Assembly (NCBI GenBank): GCA_016840515.1
Contig: JAEOSF010000012.1
Location: 1-64,000 of the forward strand
Reading direction: 5' to 3'
Source: Candidatus Borrarchaeum yapensis
Lineage (GTDB): Archaea; Asgardarchaeota; Sifarchaeia; Borrarchaeales; Borrarchaeaceae
DNA length: 64,000 bases
A program made the translations under genes and the position numbers. The notes under the pieces are model-generated. The model saw only the letters and a list, made by a program, of their open reading frames with translations, searched no databases and was not told where the DNA came from. Positions 43,661 through 53,004 of this stretch are shown one piece after another; position 1 is the first letter of the stretch, and every line of letters begins with the position of its first letter.

Positions 43661-45706
43661 CTAATCATAGTTTATTTGATAAAGCAGGTAGTTCCAGCCT
43701 TCCATACTATTGGAAATATTCAATACTAATTCAAATTGATAGAATTTAATCAAATATTCCATTAACCTTGGAGTAGATTTTGGTTCATCTATCAATAAGA
43801 ACACATTTCTTTTTTGCTCTAAAAACCAATTGATTATTTGTTTTAGTTCTTCTTCCTTTCCTTCTATACTTTGATACCACTGAGGGTGATATGTAATATA
43901 TATAGTGTATCTTTCAGCATAAATTCGTAATGGAGTTGTCAGTGCACCACAAAGGATCGCTGAATCTTCTTGCGTTGCGTTTCTTATTTGATAGACGGCA
44001 TCAAGTTTACTCTCTGTGAGCCACGAATTGCTGGCATTGAGCCATTCTCGATTCGGTAGTAATGGATGGTATCGTACTGTGATCGATAACAAACATAGTA
44101 TCAAAATTAGTGTTATTATCCCCTTAGTTATGTTTTTTTCATATGGGATCTCTTTTATGAATCGATAAATTTCCTGTAAGCCTTTTCCTGAGAGAATTGC
44201 TAAAATAGGAAAAGCTGGGAGCATGAATCGTCCCACAGTGTATATATAGAAGGCGTAAGGTGCAAAGGCTGCGATAATGAACCCTAGAAGAAATAATGCT
44301 CTCTTCTGGTTTTTTTTGAAAAACACATAGAACCCAATAAAAGCTAATGGGATAAACACTCCAAAATTCCATACGATCTCTTGTGTATACATGATAATCT
44401 GTTGGACTAATCTCTGTAGAGTAAACTCATAATATATCGAAAGAATCCAACTTTGACTTTTTAGAGGCGTACCAAAAAGTAAATTGTTGTATATAAGTGC
44501 AGGGCTCGCTACAGTGACTATAGCTACAAAATAAATATATAGTCTAGCATCAGTGATAATTTGCGGTTTTTCCACAAGCAGCAATAATATTACGGGAATT
44601 ATTATAAGGATGTTTGTTGGACGCGTCAAAATAGCATATCCAAAACTAGCGCCAGAAATAAGGAAAAAACGTATACCATTCTTCTTCTTTTGTTTTAGAA
44701 GACAAAAAATTGACAAGATTATACAAAATTCAGAAATTATATCACTCAAAGTAAAGCCACAAAGAATTAGATGCATAGGATTAAAGGCTAGAGCCGAGAC
44801 AGAGATTGCCGCTATCTGACTTCGCTTCATTTCATTTTTAAAAATCTCTTGTGCAAAAAAGTAAGTTACAAGATTAGTCAAAAATCCAAAAATAACGTTT
44901 ACATAAAGTGCTGCATTTTTTCCAAATAATAAGATACTTAATGCAAAAACAAGTGGTGCCCCAATGGATTTGTCGGCATATACCTTTCCTGTTGTTCTAT
45001 CATATACGTAAGTATTCGGAATCGTTAAGAAGTTTAGATCTGACTTTCCATTTAATAATTCATTCATTAAAGGTATGAGCGGATCCTCATAATAAAATGA
45101 TGAAAGTGCTGGATTTTCTGAAAATCGTAATGCCATAAAGTATAATGTTGCGGCATCTGCCCCGCTTACACCAGCTGGAACTATTAAAATATACTCTAAA
45201 GCGCTAGTCAGTAGTATTATTATAACAAAAAGCATGGGTAGCTTTGATTCTATCTTCTCTTTTTCAAAAAATACGCCACTAAGTTGAATATTACAAAATA
45301 GCGTCCATAAGATGATCAAGAAGAGAATAGACAATGTTGTACGAATGAAACTGCCTAAAAGTAGATAGAAGATTATTGAAAGTGGTAGTAATATAACAGG
45401 TAAAGATGCAAAGATAAATATCAGAAATCTGTGCGAAACTATTTGTATCCTACTTTTTTGAGCAATAATCCATGTTACAATAGCGAAGCCGAAAGAAATC
45501 ATTGTTGGGATCAATGATAGAAGTCCAAATATATTAACAAGGTGAATCTCTGCTACAAAGAGATAAAAAAACAGATAGGTTAATATTATTGCGCCAATTT
45601 CTAATACGGCGATTTTTGCAAACTCACCTGATTTTTCTTCTTTTAATGAGTCATATGATTTCTTATCAAGCAAGAAAACGCCAATTATGGTGTCTATTAG
45701 ACCCAT
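43661..45706 (-). CDS. GT39-like membrane glycosyltransferase with N-terminal Yip1-like helical module
   Basis: A 681-residue protein. Residues about 1-155 form a five-helix block preceded by MGLIDTIIGVFLLDKKSYDSL, which resembles archaeal Yip1-type membrane domains. The rest is a GT39-like enzyme: SGADAATLYF near 180 supplies the acidic site, DKSIGAPLVFALSILLFG the re-entry helix, and a soluble C-terminal tail follows about nine helices. The fusion is unusual compared with its neighbours, which lack the first block. It ends against the convergent GT2 gene. It probably uses a polyprenyl-linked sugar at the outer face. Confidence 0.72.
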   Translation of the reverse strand: MGLIDTIIGVFLLDKKSYDSLKEEKSGEFAKIAVLEIGAIILTYLFFYLFVAEIHLVNIFGLLSLIPTMISFGFAIVTWIIAQKSRIQIVSHRFLIFIFASLPVILLPLSIIFYLLLGSFIRTTLSILFLIILWTLFCNIQLSGVFFEKEKIESKLPMLFVIIILLTSALEYILIVPAGVSGADAATLYFMALRFSENPALSSFYYEDPLIPLMNELLNGKSDLNFLTIPNTYVYDRTTGKVYADKSIGAPLVFALSILLFGKNAALYVNVIFGFLTNLVTYFFAQEIFKNEMKRSQIAAISVSALAFNPMHLILCGFTLSDIISEFCIILSIFCLLKQKKKNGIRFFLISGASFGYAILTRPTNILIIIPVILLLLVEKPQIITDARLYIYFVAIVTVASPALIYNNLLFGTPLKSQSWILSIYYEFTLQRLVQQIIMYTQEIVWNFGVFIPLAFIGFYVFFKKNQKRALFLLGFIIAAFAPYAFYIYTVGRFMLPAFPILAILSGKGLQEIYRFIKEIPYEKNITKGIITLILILCLLSITVRYHPLLPNREWLNASNSWLTESKLDAVYQIRNATQEDSAILCGALTTPLRIYAERYTIYITYHPQWYQSIEGKEEELKQIINWFLEQKRNVFLLIDEPKSTPRLMEYLIKFYQFELVLNISNSMEGWNYLLYQINYD

Positions 45707-45768
45707 TCGTCTTACACCGTTAATTCGCTGTAATAATAATACCGTAGTTTGTGTTAGTCTTCTAAAAA

Positions 45769-46938
45769 CTACATGATTTGGGAATATACTTTTTCATAAG
45801 CGCTGGCTATTACTTCCCAATCGTATTCTTCCTCAATTCTATGTCTTGCATTAGATCCTAATTCTTCAGCCAAATTATGATTGGTGAGTAACGTAATCAT
45901 TCGTGCCGCTAATTGCCTAATGTCCCCAGGTTGAACTAAATATCCTGTTCTTTCATCAATTATTAAGTCCTTTGGCCCTCCTATATTAGTAGCTATTGCT
46001 GGTTTTCCACATGCCAAGGCTTCTACCAATGCCCGACCAAAAGGTTCTCTCAGACTCGGAAGGACGAATATATCGCAGCTGCTATAAACGGTGATCATTT
46101 TGTTATTTGGAATTGGGTCAGTATGAAATCTTATGGAATCTTCAATCCCCAAATGACTTGCTAAGTTTTTTAAAGGTAGATATAGCGATCCTTTTCCTAA
46201 AATTACCAGTTTTGCAGAGGGTACCTTCTTTGTTACATACTTCATTGCCTTTATCAAATTTGGTAATCCTTTATTTGGATGTAGCCGAGCAACTGTCAAA
46301 ATAAGTGGTGAATTGTCATACCCTAAAGTTTGCTTGAATGTGGTATCATCTTTTGGATAAAACTCTTTAATATCAACACCCGCTGGTATCACTTTAATTT
46401 TTTCAGCCAATGCTTTATTTGTTACTAAGAATTCTTTGGCAGCTGTAGATCTAGCAACTATAGCATCAGCACTCTTCTGAACTATTTTGCATATACTTTT
46501 TTCGTAAAGTTGATAAACTTGTTTCCAAGGAGGTCTTGGGTAGTAGTAGCGTTCCTGTGTATACATAAATGGGATTCCTTTAACTTTACAACTTAGCATT
46601 GCAAACAATGTGACCGGTTGAAAGTCTTCATGAGCATGTACTAAATCATAATCAGATTCAAGGATCTCGGGAATAATAGTTGGAACAAAAGGCTGTTCTG
46701 GGAAATCAGATAGTGTAGGTAAATAGATTACTTTAAAACCGTCAACGGTTTGTTCCTTTCTTGTTCCAAGCCCAAAATACTTCTCTTTGCTAAAGAACTT
46801 CCTCATTCGTCTATTAGAAGTTAAAATGGTAACTTGGTGTCTTTTAGAGAGGGTTTCGGCTAAGCCGTACTCATGTTGCTTAAAAAAGGTCGTGAAGTAA
46901 GGACTAATTACGGCAATTTTCAATATAGTCTCACTCAA
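45769..46938 (-). CDS. Glycosyltransferase family 4
   Basis: A 389-residue GT-B enzyme. KIAVISPYFTTFFKQHEYGLA starts the N-domain. YDLVHAHEDFQPVTLF supplies the acceptor His, and IKVIPAGVDIKEFYP is the linker. PLILTVARLHPNKGLPNLIKA and the EX7E motif EPFGRALVE with CGKPAIATNIGG form the donor site. TTG 46938 or TTG 46923 starts it, the second leaving the family-typical first strand at the very N-terminus. It lies between the membrane transferase and another GT4 on the same strand, with 62- and 70-base gaps. Confidence 0.89.
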   Translation of the reverse strand: MSETILKIAVISPYFTTFFKQHEYGLAETLSKRHQVTILTSNRRMRKFFSKEKYFGLGTRKEQTVDGFKVIYLPTLSDFPEQPFVPTIIPEILESDYDLVHAHEDFQPVTLFAMLSCKVKGIPFMYTQERYYYPRPPWKQVYQLYEKSICKIVQKSADAIVARSTAAKEFLVTNKALAEKIKVIPAGVDIKEFYPKDDTTFKQTLGYDNSPLILTVARLHPNKGLPNLIKAMKYVTKKVPSAKLVILGKGSLYLPLKNLASHLGIEDSIRFHTDPIPNNKMITVYSSCDIFVLPSLREPFGRALVEALACGKPAIATNIGGPKDLIIDERTGYLVQPGDIRQLAARMITLLTNHNLAEELGSNARHRIEEEYDWEVIASAYEKVYSQIM

Positions 46939-47008
46939 TTGAGTTTCTAAGATTTTATAATTGGTTGAATGTAGTTTTCGTTTTAAAAATATTATTTCCT
47001 AAAATGAG

Positions 47009-48220
47009 CTATATAATCAAAGCGCTTCTTAATATTTGTTCGATCTTTTTTGTGACGCCTTTCCATGTATATTTCGTTTCAACTTCTTTCCTGGCGTTAT
47101 TTCCTATTTTTTCAGACAGTTTACGGTTTTTCAAAAGGAAAAGTATTGCATTTGCTAATTCTTCTATGTTTCCTGGTTCAAATAAACATCCGGTTGTTTT
47201 ATCCCTAATGATTGTAGGTATACTTCCACACGAAGATGTGACTATGGGTCTCCCGCAAGCCATATATTCGAAGAGCTTGATCGGCGAATAGAAGAAGCCA
47301 AATTTTCGTGTTTCGACATAAGCTGAAGGGTTATATGGAGCAGCTAATATATCACATACACTTAAATAACTAGGAACCTCGTTATATGGGACTAAATCCG
47401 TAAATATGAAATAGTTCTCTAAATTCATTCTACGTACCATAGGCAGAACTCTTACAGATGAATTCGGGCCAATCATTAAAAATCTAACTTGGTCAGTCTT
47501 TGAAATCACCTTTTTGCTTGCTTTTACCAAGTCTAGAACACCATGCCATTCGGCAAAGCAACCTGCATAACCTACTATTGAATAGTTCTCAAGCCCATAT
47601 TTTCTTCGAATTCTTGTTCCATCTATTTCTGGAGTGAACATCTCAATATTTGCAGCAGCGGTGACAAGTTCTGTCTTACCAATATATTGCTTTGGAAGGA
47701 TATCATAAGAGTAAGCAATAATTTTCCTAGCAATTTTTAAGGAAATTTCTTTAAAATTTGTCCCAATTATTTCTGAGACCATTGCGCGGCTGCTAAAAAC
47801 ACTTGCAATCGCTCCTGCACCTAACGAAGATCCACGTTCAAGAATAACATCAATTTTATGTTTTTTAACAATTTTAGCAATAATAATTGCAAAGTAAAGA
47901 GGAAACACATACTTTAGATATAGCATATAGAGTTTTATGAGGGTTGAACGGAATACGGATTGTTTTTGAACGGTTTTCTCTGTCATTATCTCTTCAAAAT
48001 CTGAACGAGGTTTAATGGGGAATATAATGCCTCTGTAATGTCTATGAATGAATAGATTACCTATTTTTGCAATTTTTATCTCTGTGTTTGAGAGCCGTCG
48101 GCATATTACATGAACTTCGTTTCCCAAATTGACTAAATTTTTGGCGATTTCCATCGTATGTGTGCTAGATCCTCTAAAAAGTTGAGGAGCTACATCAAGA
48201 GCTACATACGCAATTTTCAT
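47009..48220 (-). CDS. GT-B fold glycosyltransferase (GT4-type)
   Basis: About 403 residues from ATG 48220 (MKIAYVALDV), preceded by AGAAGAAA; the track start at 48253 adds 11 residues. LFRGSSTHTMEIAKNL is the donor-loop region, FRVHNF-type strands are missing, and VDVILERGSSLGAG-like sequence (read IDVILERGSSL) replaces the usual His block. The donor domain has YSIVGYAGCFAEWHGVLDLV and SPIKLFEYMACGRPIVTS; as in many GT4 enzymes of this subgroup, the first acid of EX7E is not obvious. It is divergent from the next membrane-protein gene. Likely part of the same transcript as the GT4 at 45769. Confidence 0.86.
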   Translation of the reverse strand: MKIAYVALDVAPQLFRGSSTHTMEIAKNLVNLGNEVHVICRRLSNTEIKIAKIGNLFIHRHYRGIIFPIKPRSDFEEIMTEKTVQKQSVFRSTLIKLYMLYLKYVFPLYFAIIIAKIVKKHKIDVILERGSSLGAGAIASVFSSRAMVSEIIGTNFKEISLKIARKIIAYSYDILPKQYIGKTELVTAAANIEMFTPEIDGTRIRRKYGLENYSIVGYAGCFAEWHGVLDLVKASKKVISKTDQVRFLMIGPNSSVRVLPMVRRMNLENYFIFTDLVPYNEVPSYLSVCDILAAPYNPSAYVETRKFGFFYSPIKLFEYMACGRPIVTSSCGSIPTIIRDKTTGCLFEPGNIEELANAILFLLKNRKLSEKIGNNARKEVETKYTWKGVTKKIEQILRSALII

Positions 48221-48385
48221 AGGTTTCTTCTTTTCTATAGCCACTGAAAACACCCAAGATTGGAATCATATGATGCAATCGTGGTTATGATTTTAAAGGT
48301 TCATACGTAACTATGCTGGACAAAGTTAGAGAGTATGAAATTTACTTCAATTTGATAAGTATCTTTTCATGGATGCGAGTGAAAG

Positions 48386-50407
48386 TTGAGAAATGAGTTT
48401 TCAGTAGCAAAATCCCTTATTATAAAAGCGTGGAACACTGAAAGATACCTTTTCTTGGCGGTAATTCTTACTAATCTCTTCATTCTTTTTCCAGATTTTG
48501 TTCGTATTCCTTCTTACTTATTCTTGTTTAACATTGTACCGGGTTGGATATTTCTCAAATTATACTTACGTATCAAAATAGATAAAATTCGAATGGCAAT
48601 TCTTTCCCTTTCATTAAGTATTATAATTGGCTCACTTCTGTTCCTTATTCAAGCTGTTATACTTGGCTACCTTTCTCCTCTCTTTAGTTTATTCTTTTTT
48701 GATATATTTCTTTTATTAGGGATAGTCTTGTCAAAATATCGAGAAACTTATGCTTATCAAGGGCATCTAATTTCTAAACATTCTTTATTGTTTTTACTCG
48801 CCTTAAGTGCTTTTAATTTGATTGCACACAGCGTATATTTGCTTTTAATCATAGTTTTCTCACCAGATAGCATTATTTTCGTTAGTAATCCCAGTGATTA
48901 TTTTATGTATATTAGTTTCATCGAAGAATCACGAAAAGCGATGCCTCCACAATGGCCTGAGTTTTCTGGTACTCCACTCACCTATCCATGGCTTTTCATT
49001 ATATTTTATTCTGGAATTGGCGAGTTAACAACTTTAAATTCGTTTTTTCTCGCGATTATAATGAATGGGATCTTGAGTACAGCACTAGGTTTGTTGATTT
49101 TTCTCTTCTGCAATGATAATTTCAAAAATGAGCTTATTGGTGTGATTTCAGCATTTTTCTTTTCTTTTGGTACAGAAGCTACGTGGCTTCTTCAGTTGAT
49201 GCGTGGTACCCCTCCACTTTGGAACTATTTACCTCCACAAATTCCAAGTCCAGGAATTGCTTTTTGTTCGTCATTAGGAATAGATCAGTTTATGAAAGGA
49301 TTCATGCACACACCTGCTTATATAATAGCGATACTTTCGTTGTTTTTCTTAAACAAATTTGTTGAGGAACGAAAGAGGAGGTTTCTCGGCACTTCAATTC
49401 TTCTATTTGTTATGTTCCCCTTCTATCATACGCTCATCTATGCTGTTATCCTCATTGTACTCTTAATGTTCGGAATTTTTCTTCTTTTATGGCGTGATTG
49501 GAGTAATGCAGTTCTAGTATTTGCAATTAGTATAGTGTCCGCCCTCCCACTTTATCTGTATTGGCAATTCTTCGCACCCTATTTAATTGAAATAGGAAGT
49601 TCAAATCCAGGCAGGTTCATAGGATTTAAATTCTTTTATGGAGCCTTCGTCCCTGGGCAGTCATTAGCCGCTCTCCTTTCCTATATTGGTTTTGCTATTA
49701 TTCTCACTGTCATTGGCTTTGTGTTTTCAATAAAGAGTACTCGCTTCTTGGATCGTTTTCTAGGGTTATGGCTAATTGTAATCACTTTCCTAATTTTTTT
49801 CACCGATTTCAGGGTCGGCAATTTCTATTACTACTGGACATTTTCAATTCCTGCCATTTTTTATGCTGGAAAGGGTTTAACGAAGATATTTTCGTATAAA
49901 CTATTTACAGATAAATGGAAGAAATACGGGCTTCTTCTATTTTTCTTCATGGTTTGCTTAATCCCAACAATCCAATTGTTTAGCGCAGCAGTTAATTCTC
50001 CCGCATACCTGACACTCCAACAAGATGAACTTGAGGCATATAGCTGGATTAGAGAGAACACACCAGAAGAATCAGTATTTCTTGTCGCCCCCTCTAACGG
50101 AAGTTATCCTCCCAGTCCTATAACATCTTTTAGTGGACGAAGGATTGTTTTAGGGAATGAATTTCATGTTGAACCGTATAAATTAAATTATGAACGCCGA
50201 TACCAAGATGTTCGTGTTATGTACACTTCCTCAGATATTGGTGAAGCGATAAATCTAATGAATGGCTATGATGTGGATTATATTTTCGTTTCAATAAGGG
50301 AATATGAAAGTTTTGGAAAAGAGAATCTAATTAAATTTGCAGAATATCCCCAACATTTTACCTTAGTCTTTAAGAATAGTCATTGTGACATATATTCATT
50401 ATCTTAG
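48386..50407 (+). CDS. Polytopic membrane protein, GT-C-like, with DUF1616-like start
   Basis: A 673-residue protein. The first about 130 residues carry the pattern of hydrophobic helix, NIVPGW, loop and conserved helix that resembles DUF1616 proteins. NPSDYFMYISFIEESRKA near 170 has the Asp of a GT-C outer loop and LTYPWLFIIFYSG the Pro re-entry. About ten more helices lead to a soluble tail (about 550-673) with WIRENTPEESVFLVAP, which matches the tail block of the protein at 26808. The TTG start follows GAGTGAAAG. A T7 tract lies 20 bases after the stop. It may be a glycosyltransferase or polymerase; the catalytic role is inferred. Confidence 0.62.
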   Translation: MRNEFSVAKSLIIKAWNTERYLFLAVILTNLFILFPDFVRIPSYLFLFNIVPGWIFLKLYLRIKIDKIRMAILSLSLSIIIGSLLFLIQAVILGYLSPLFSLFFFDIFLLLGIVLSKYRETYAYQGHLISKHSLLFLLALSAFNLIAHSVYLLLIIVFSPDSIIFVSNPSDYFMYISFIEESRKAMPPQWPEFSGTPLTYPWLFIIFYSGIGELTTLNSFFLAIIMNGILSTALGLLIFLFCNDNFKNELIGVISAFFFSFGTEATWLLQLMRGTPPLWNYLPPQIPSPGIAFCSSLGIDQFMKGFMHTPAYIIAILSLFFLNKFVEERKRRFLGTSILLFVMFPFYHTLIYAVILIVLLMFGIFLLLWRDWSNAVLVFAISIVSALPLYLYWQFFAPYLIEIGSSNPGRFIGFKFFYGAFVPGQSLAALLSYIGFAIILTVIGFVFSIKSTRFLDRFLGLWLIVITFLIFFTDFRVGNFYYYWTFSIPAIFYAGKGLTKIFSYKLFTDKWKKYGLLLFFFMVCLIPTIQLFSAAVNSPAYLTLQQDELEAYSWIRENTPEESVFLVAPSNGSYPPSPITSFSGRRIVLGNEFHVEPYKLNYERRYQDVRVMYTSSDIGEAINLMNGYDVDYIFVSIREYESFGKENLIKFAEYPQHFTLVFKNSHCDIYSLS

Positions 50408-50426
50408 CATTTTAAAATTCAAAAGG

Positions 50427-50433
50427 TTTTTTT
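50427..50433 (+). terminator. Possible T-tract terminator
   Basis: A run of seven T follows the stop of the preceding membrane-protein gene by 20 bases, in the short gap before a convergent gene. This fits archaeal T-rich termination. Confidence 0.35.
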
Positions 50434-50510
50434 AAAGGCCAGAAATATATTAAATTTGGACTTATCTGCTATTCTTTGCATCGTGTCCTGGGAATTGAAA
50501 CTCAAAATAG

Positions 50511-52886
50511 CTATATCATTTTTAGACTATAAACTGTAAATTTTTCATTTTTGAACCCAAGATTAAGCATTGGATCTGATTCAAGTCGAGCTTCACATCC
50601 TGGGTAAATTCCCCGTTCATAAGGACCAACAACAATATAACTTCCTTTTCCTTTCTGAAGCAGTTCAAGTCGTAAAGTTGAGTTCTGTGTTTTGTAGATT
50701 GCCCTTACATCCTGATTCTTTAATATTGCATGTGCTCTTCCTGAGACGAGTGATATCCGTAGATAGACATAGTAATCCTTATCAAGAAGCCAAGTTCCAC
50801 TAACGGTAGATATTTCTGTGTAAAATACGAATCGACTCGTTATTGGTGTGTTTTCGCGAAACCAGTTACCAACCGCTTCTTCTTCCGGGCTTAGATATGT
50901 CCATTGAGTGTGTCCAACAGTTGGCCAAAAACCGTCATGTGCCCATAAGAATCTTGGATACCAGTGTTGTGAGAGATGTTTCTCATAACTATCAAATCGT
51001 GTTCTTACATTAGGTACGAAAGGATTTGGCATTATAATAAACAAAATGAAAAGAAATATAGCTACATGCATTTTTTTGATATTGAATTTAGAAAAAAAGC
51101 GAAAAATGGACGGCATGATTTTAACGTCATCTAACCTTTTATAGACTGCAATAATAAAATCTGCAGAAAGAAAACAGAGAAATACAGGTAAAAAGTATTC
51201 ATACGATTTTGCAATTAAGTTTCGATATAGTGGAGGCAATAGCGCATCCCAATCAGCATGTAAACGTAATGCAGTAAAGATTAGTGATTGTGGAATTATT
51301 ACAGGTAGCATCTGTGTTATAAAAACCACAGGCAAGATCGTTAGCGCTAATATGCGATAAAAATCCTTTTTTTCGGAAAAAAAAGACATAATTATTGTGA
51401 CGAAGCCAAAAGCTTCCAAAAAAACGTATGTATTCAATATATACAACAGATCTCCAGTGTAAAATGGTTCAATAAATGGTGTTGCCAGTACTCTTAAGAT
51501 AATGATTATGAGATAGATTACAATCAAGATACTTGTAGGATATCTGTACTTTTTTAATTGGTCAAGCGGTTTGTTGGATTCAGCTAGATGTCCGATGAGT
51601 AATAAAACAATGAAAATCAGAATGAATAAAAAAATTACTGCGATGGGTAGCAATAAATTTCCCTTATGAGTCCTAGTTCCAAGGATAAACATCCAAATAA
51701 GATAGGGAAGTGCGCATATCCATCCAATTAATAGGCACCATGATGTTATTTTCATATAACGGTAACTTTTGGTAATGAATCCAAAAATGTAAACCCCAAA
51801 TAGAAGGATTAAAGACAAAATACCTGTTGTTAAATGAGTAATGACAATTGCACCAAGGGATAGGCCACCCAAAACTAGAAAAACTTTACTCTTATCTTTG
51901 CTTCGTTCATAAGCAACGATTGAAATTAATAAACTCATTACAAAGATATACACAAAGCAGGTAGATCGTGCATCCATTATTCTGTTATTAACTTGTGTGA
52001 AGAGAAAAAATGCAGATGCAATCATTCCAGTTTGTATATTCCTAAGTTTCCTGCCGGCTGTAAAAACCATCAATGGGATAAAAAAGGATAAAATTATACC
52101 AGACACTCCTGCAACCTCAACACAAAGTACATTTGCAGAGAATGTCGATACAATTATTGTTACCATAGCAAGAACAGCAACTCCTAAAGGAAAGACAGAA
52201 GTATTATTCAAAAAACCTGATGGAGCAGCGTCTATTGGAGAATAAAAGCCACTTACTACTAATCTTTCGGCAGGTTCGATAAGAAATAGGAAATGATCAT
52301 CATTCATTGCCCATGGATTCGTCAAATGTAATACTATGCTAGGTATTAAATTCAAAATTAGAATAACGACTAAGAGACCATAGATTAATTGATTTCTCCA
52401 GACTTCTGAAATGAATGTTTTCCATTCACTAATTAAAATGGAATATCGTTTCTTGACAAATAGTATTATTATCCAGAATATTGCAAACGCCCAGATTAAA
52501 GGAGCAATTATTATACTGAATGGACCAAAAACTATCATCAGATATGTTAAGAGCATTGATCCAATCAGCACAGCATATATCAGTCTCTCTAACAAAAATT
52601 TAGCCTCTCTAATAATGAAAGTAGATATCACAAAACCTGGAATAATGAGGAGAAGTAGATAGGCCACGAATGATAACAATAACAAGCTAGTTTGACGTGG
52701 TGCCCAAACTAACAAGTTATTAAAGATCACAAAACTAACTGCTGCATAGTTTTCAATTTTCACTCTTGCGAACGAGAGTATAAAGAGAAGTAAAAGCGAA
52801 ATACTTGTCCACACTAAGATATTACGAAAAAAACTAACTCTTTCTTTTGTAAAGAACTCTATCACTTCCTTGCAACTCTTCAACAT
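50511..52886 (-). CDS. Large polytopic membrane protein, GT-C-like
   Basis: A 791-residue protein with about sixteen helices. An early LLLLIIPGFVIST followed by LLERLIYAVLIGS repeats the DUF1616-like pattern seen in neighbours. The outer loop with WAMNDDHFLFLIEPAERLV near 195 holds an Asp pair in GT-C style, and FLNNTSVFPLGVAVLAMV follows. The C-terminal soluble tail has AVGNWFRENTPITSRFVFYT and ends in GPYERGIY, similar to the other large membrane proteins here. It is transcribed alone between convergent and divergent neighbours. A glycosyltransferase or glycan polymerase role is inferred from architecture and location. Confidence 0.6.
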   Translation of the reverse strand: MLKSCKEVIEFFTKERVSFFRNILVWTSISLLLLFILSFARVKIENYAAVSFVIFNNLLVWAPRQTSLLLLSFVAYLLLLIIPGFVISTFIIREAKFLLERLIYAVLIGSMLLTYLMIVFGPFSIIIAPLIWAFAIFWIIILFVKKRYSILISEWKTFISEVWRNQLIYGLLVVILILNLIPSIVLHLTNPWAMNDDHFLFLIEPAERLVVSGFYSPIDAAPSGFLNNTSVFPLGVAVLAMVTIIVSTFSANVLCVEVAGVSGIILSFFIPLMVFTAGRKLRNIQTGMIASAFFLFTQVNNRIMDARSTCFVYIFVMSLLISIVAYERSKDKSKVFLVLGGLSLGAIVITHLTTGILSLILLFGVYIFGFITKSYRYMKITSWCLLIGWICALPYLIWMFILGTRTHKGNLLLPIAVIFLFILIFIVLLLIGHLAESNKPLDQLKKYRYPTSILIVIYLIIIILRVLATPFIEPFYTGDLLYILNTYVFLEAFGFVTIIMSFFSEKKDFYRILALTILPVVFITQMLPVIIPQSLIFTALRLHADWDALLPPLYRNLIAKSYEYFLPVFLCFLSADFIIAVYKRLDDVKIMPSIFRFFSKFNIKKMHVAIFLFILFIIMPNPFVPNVRTRFDSYEKHLSQHWYPRFLWAHDGFWPTVGHTQWTYLSPEEEAVGNWFRENTPITSRFVFYTEISTVSGTWLLDKDYYVYLRISLVSGRAHAILKNQDVRAIYKTQNSTLRLELLQKGKGSYIVVGPYERGIYPGCEARLESDPMLNLGFKNEKFTVYSLKMI

Positions 52887-52958
52887 GTATTATACTTTGA
52901 TTGTAATATGTGAAAATGTGTTTTCTGCAAGGTAATGTGACTTCAACACTGCATTAAC

Positions 52959-52967
52959 TTTATATTT
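52959..52967 (+). promoter_or_regulatory. Candidate TATA box
   Basis: TTTATATTT lies 38 bases before the GTG at 53005, in the 118-base spacer of a divergent pair. At the usual 25-base distance transcription would begin about 15 bases before the ORF. Only the motif and position support it. Confidence 0.4.
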
Positions 52968-53004
52968 TTTCCGTCGATGCAATGTTGATATTGACAACGA
53001 AAGA

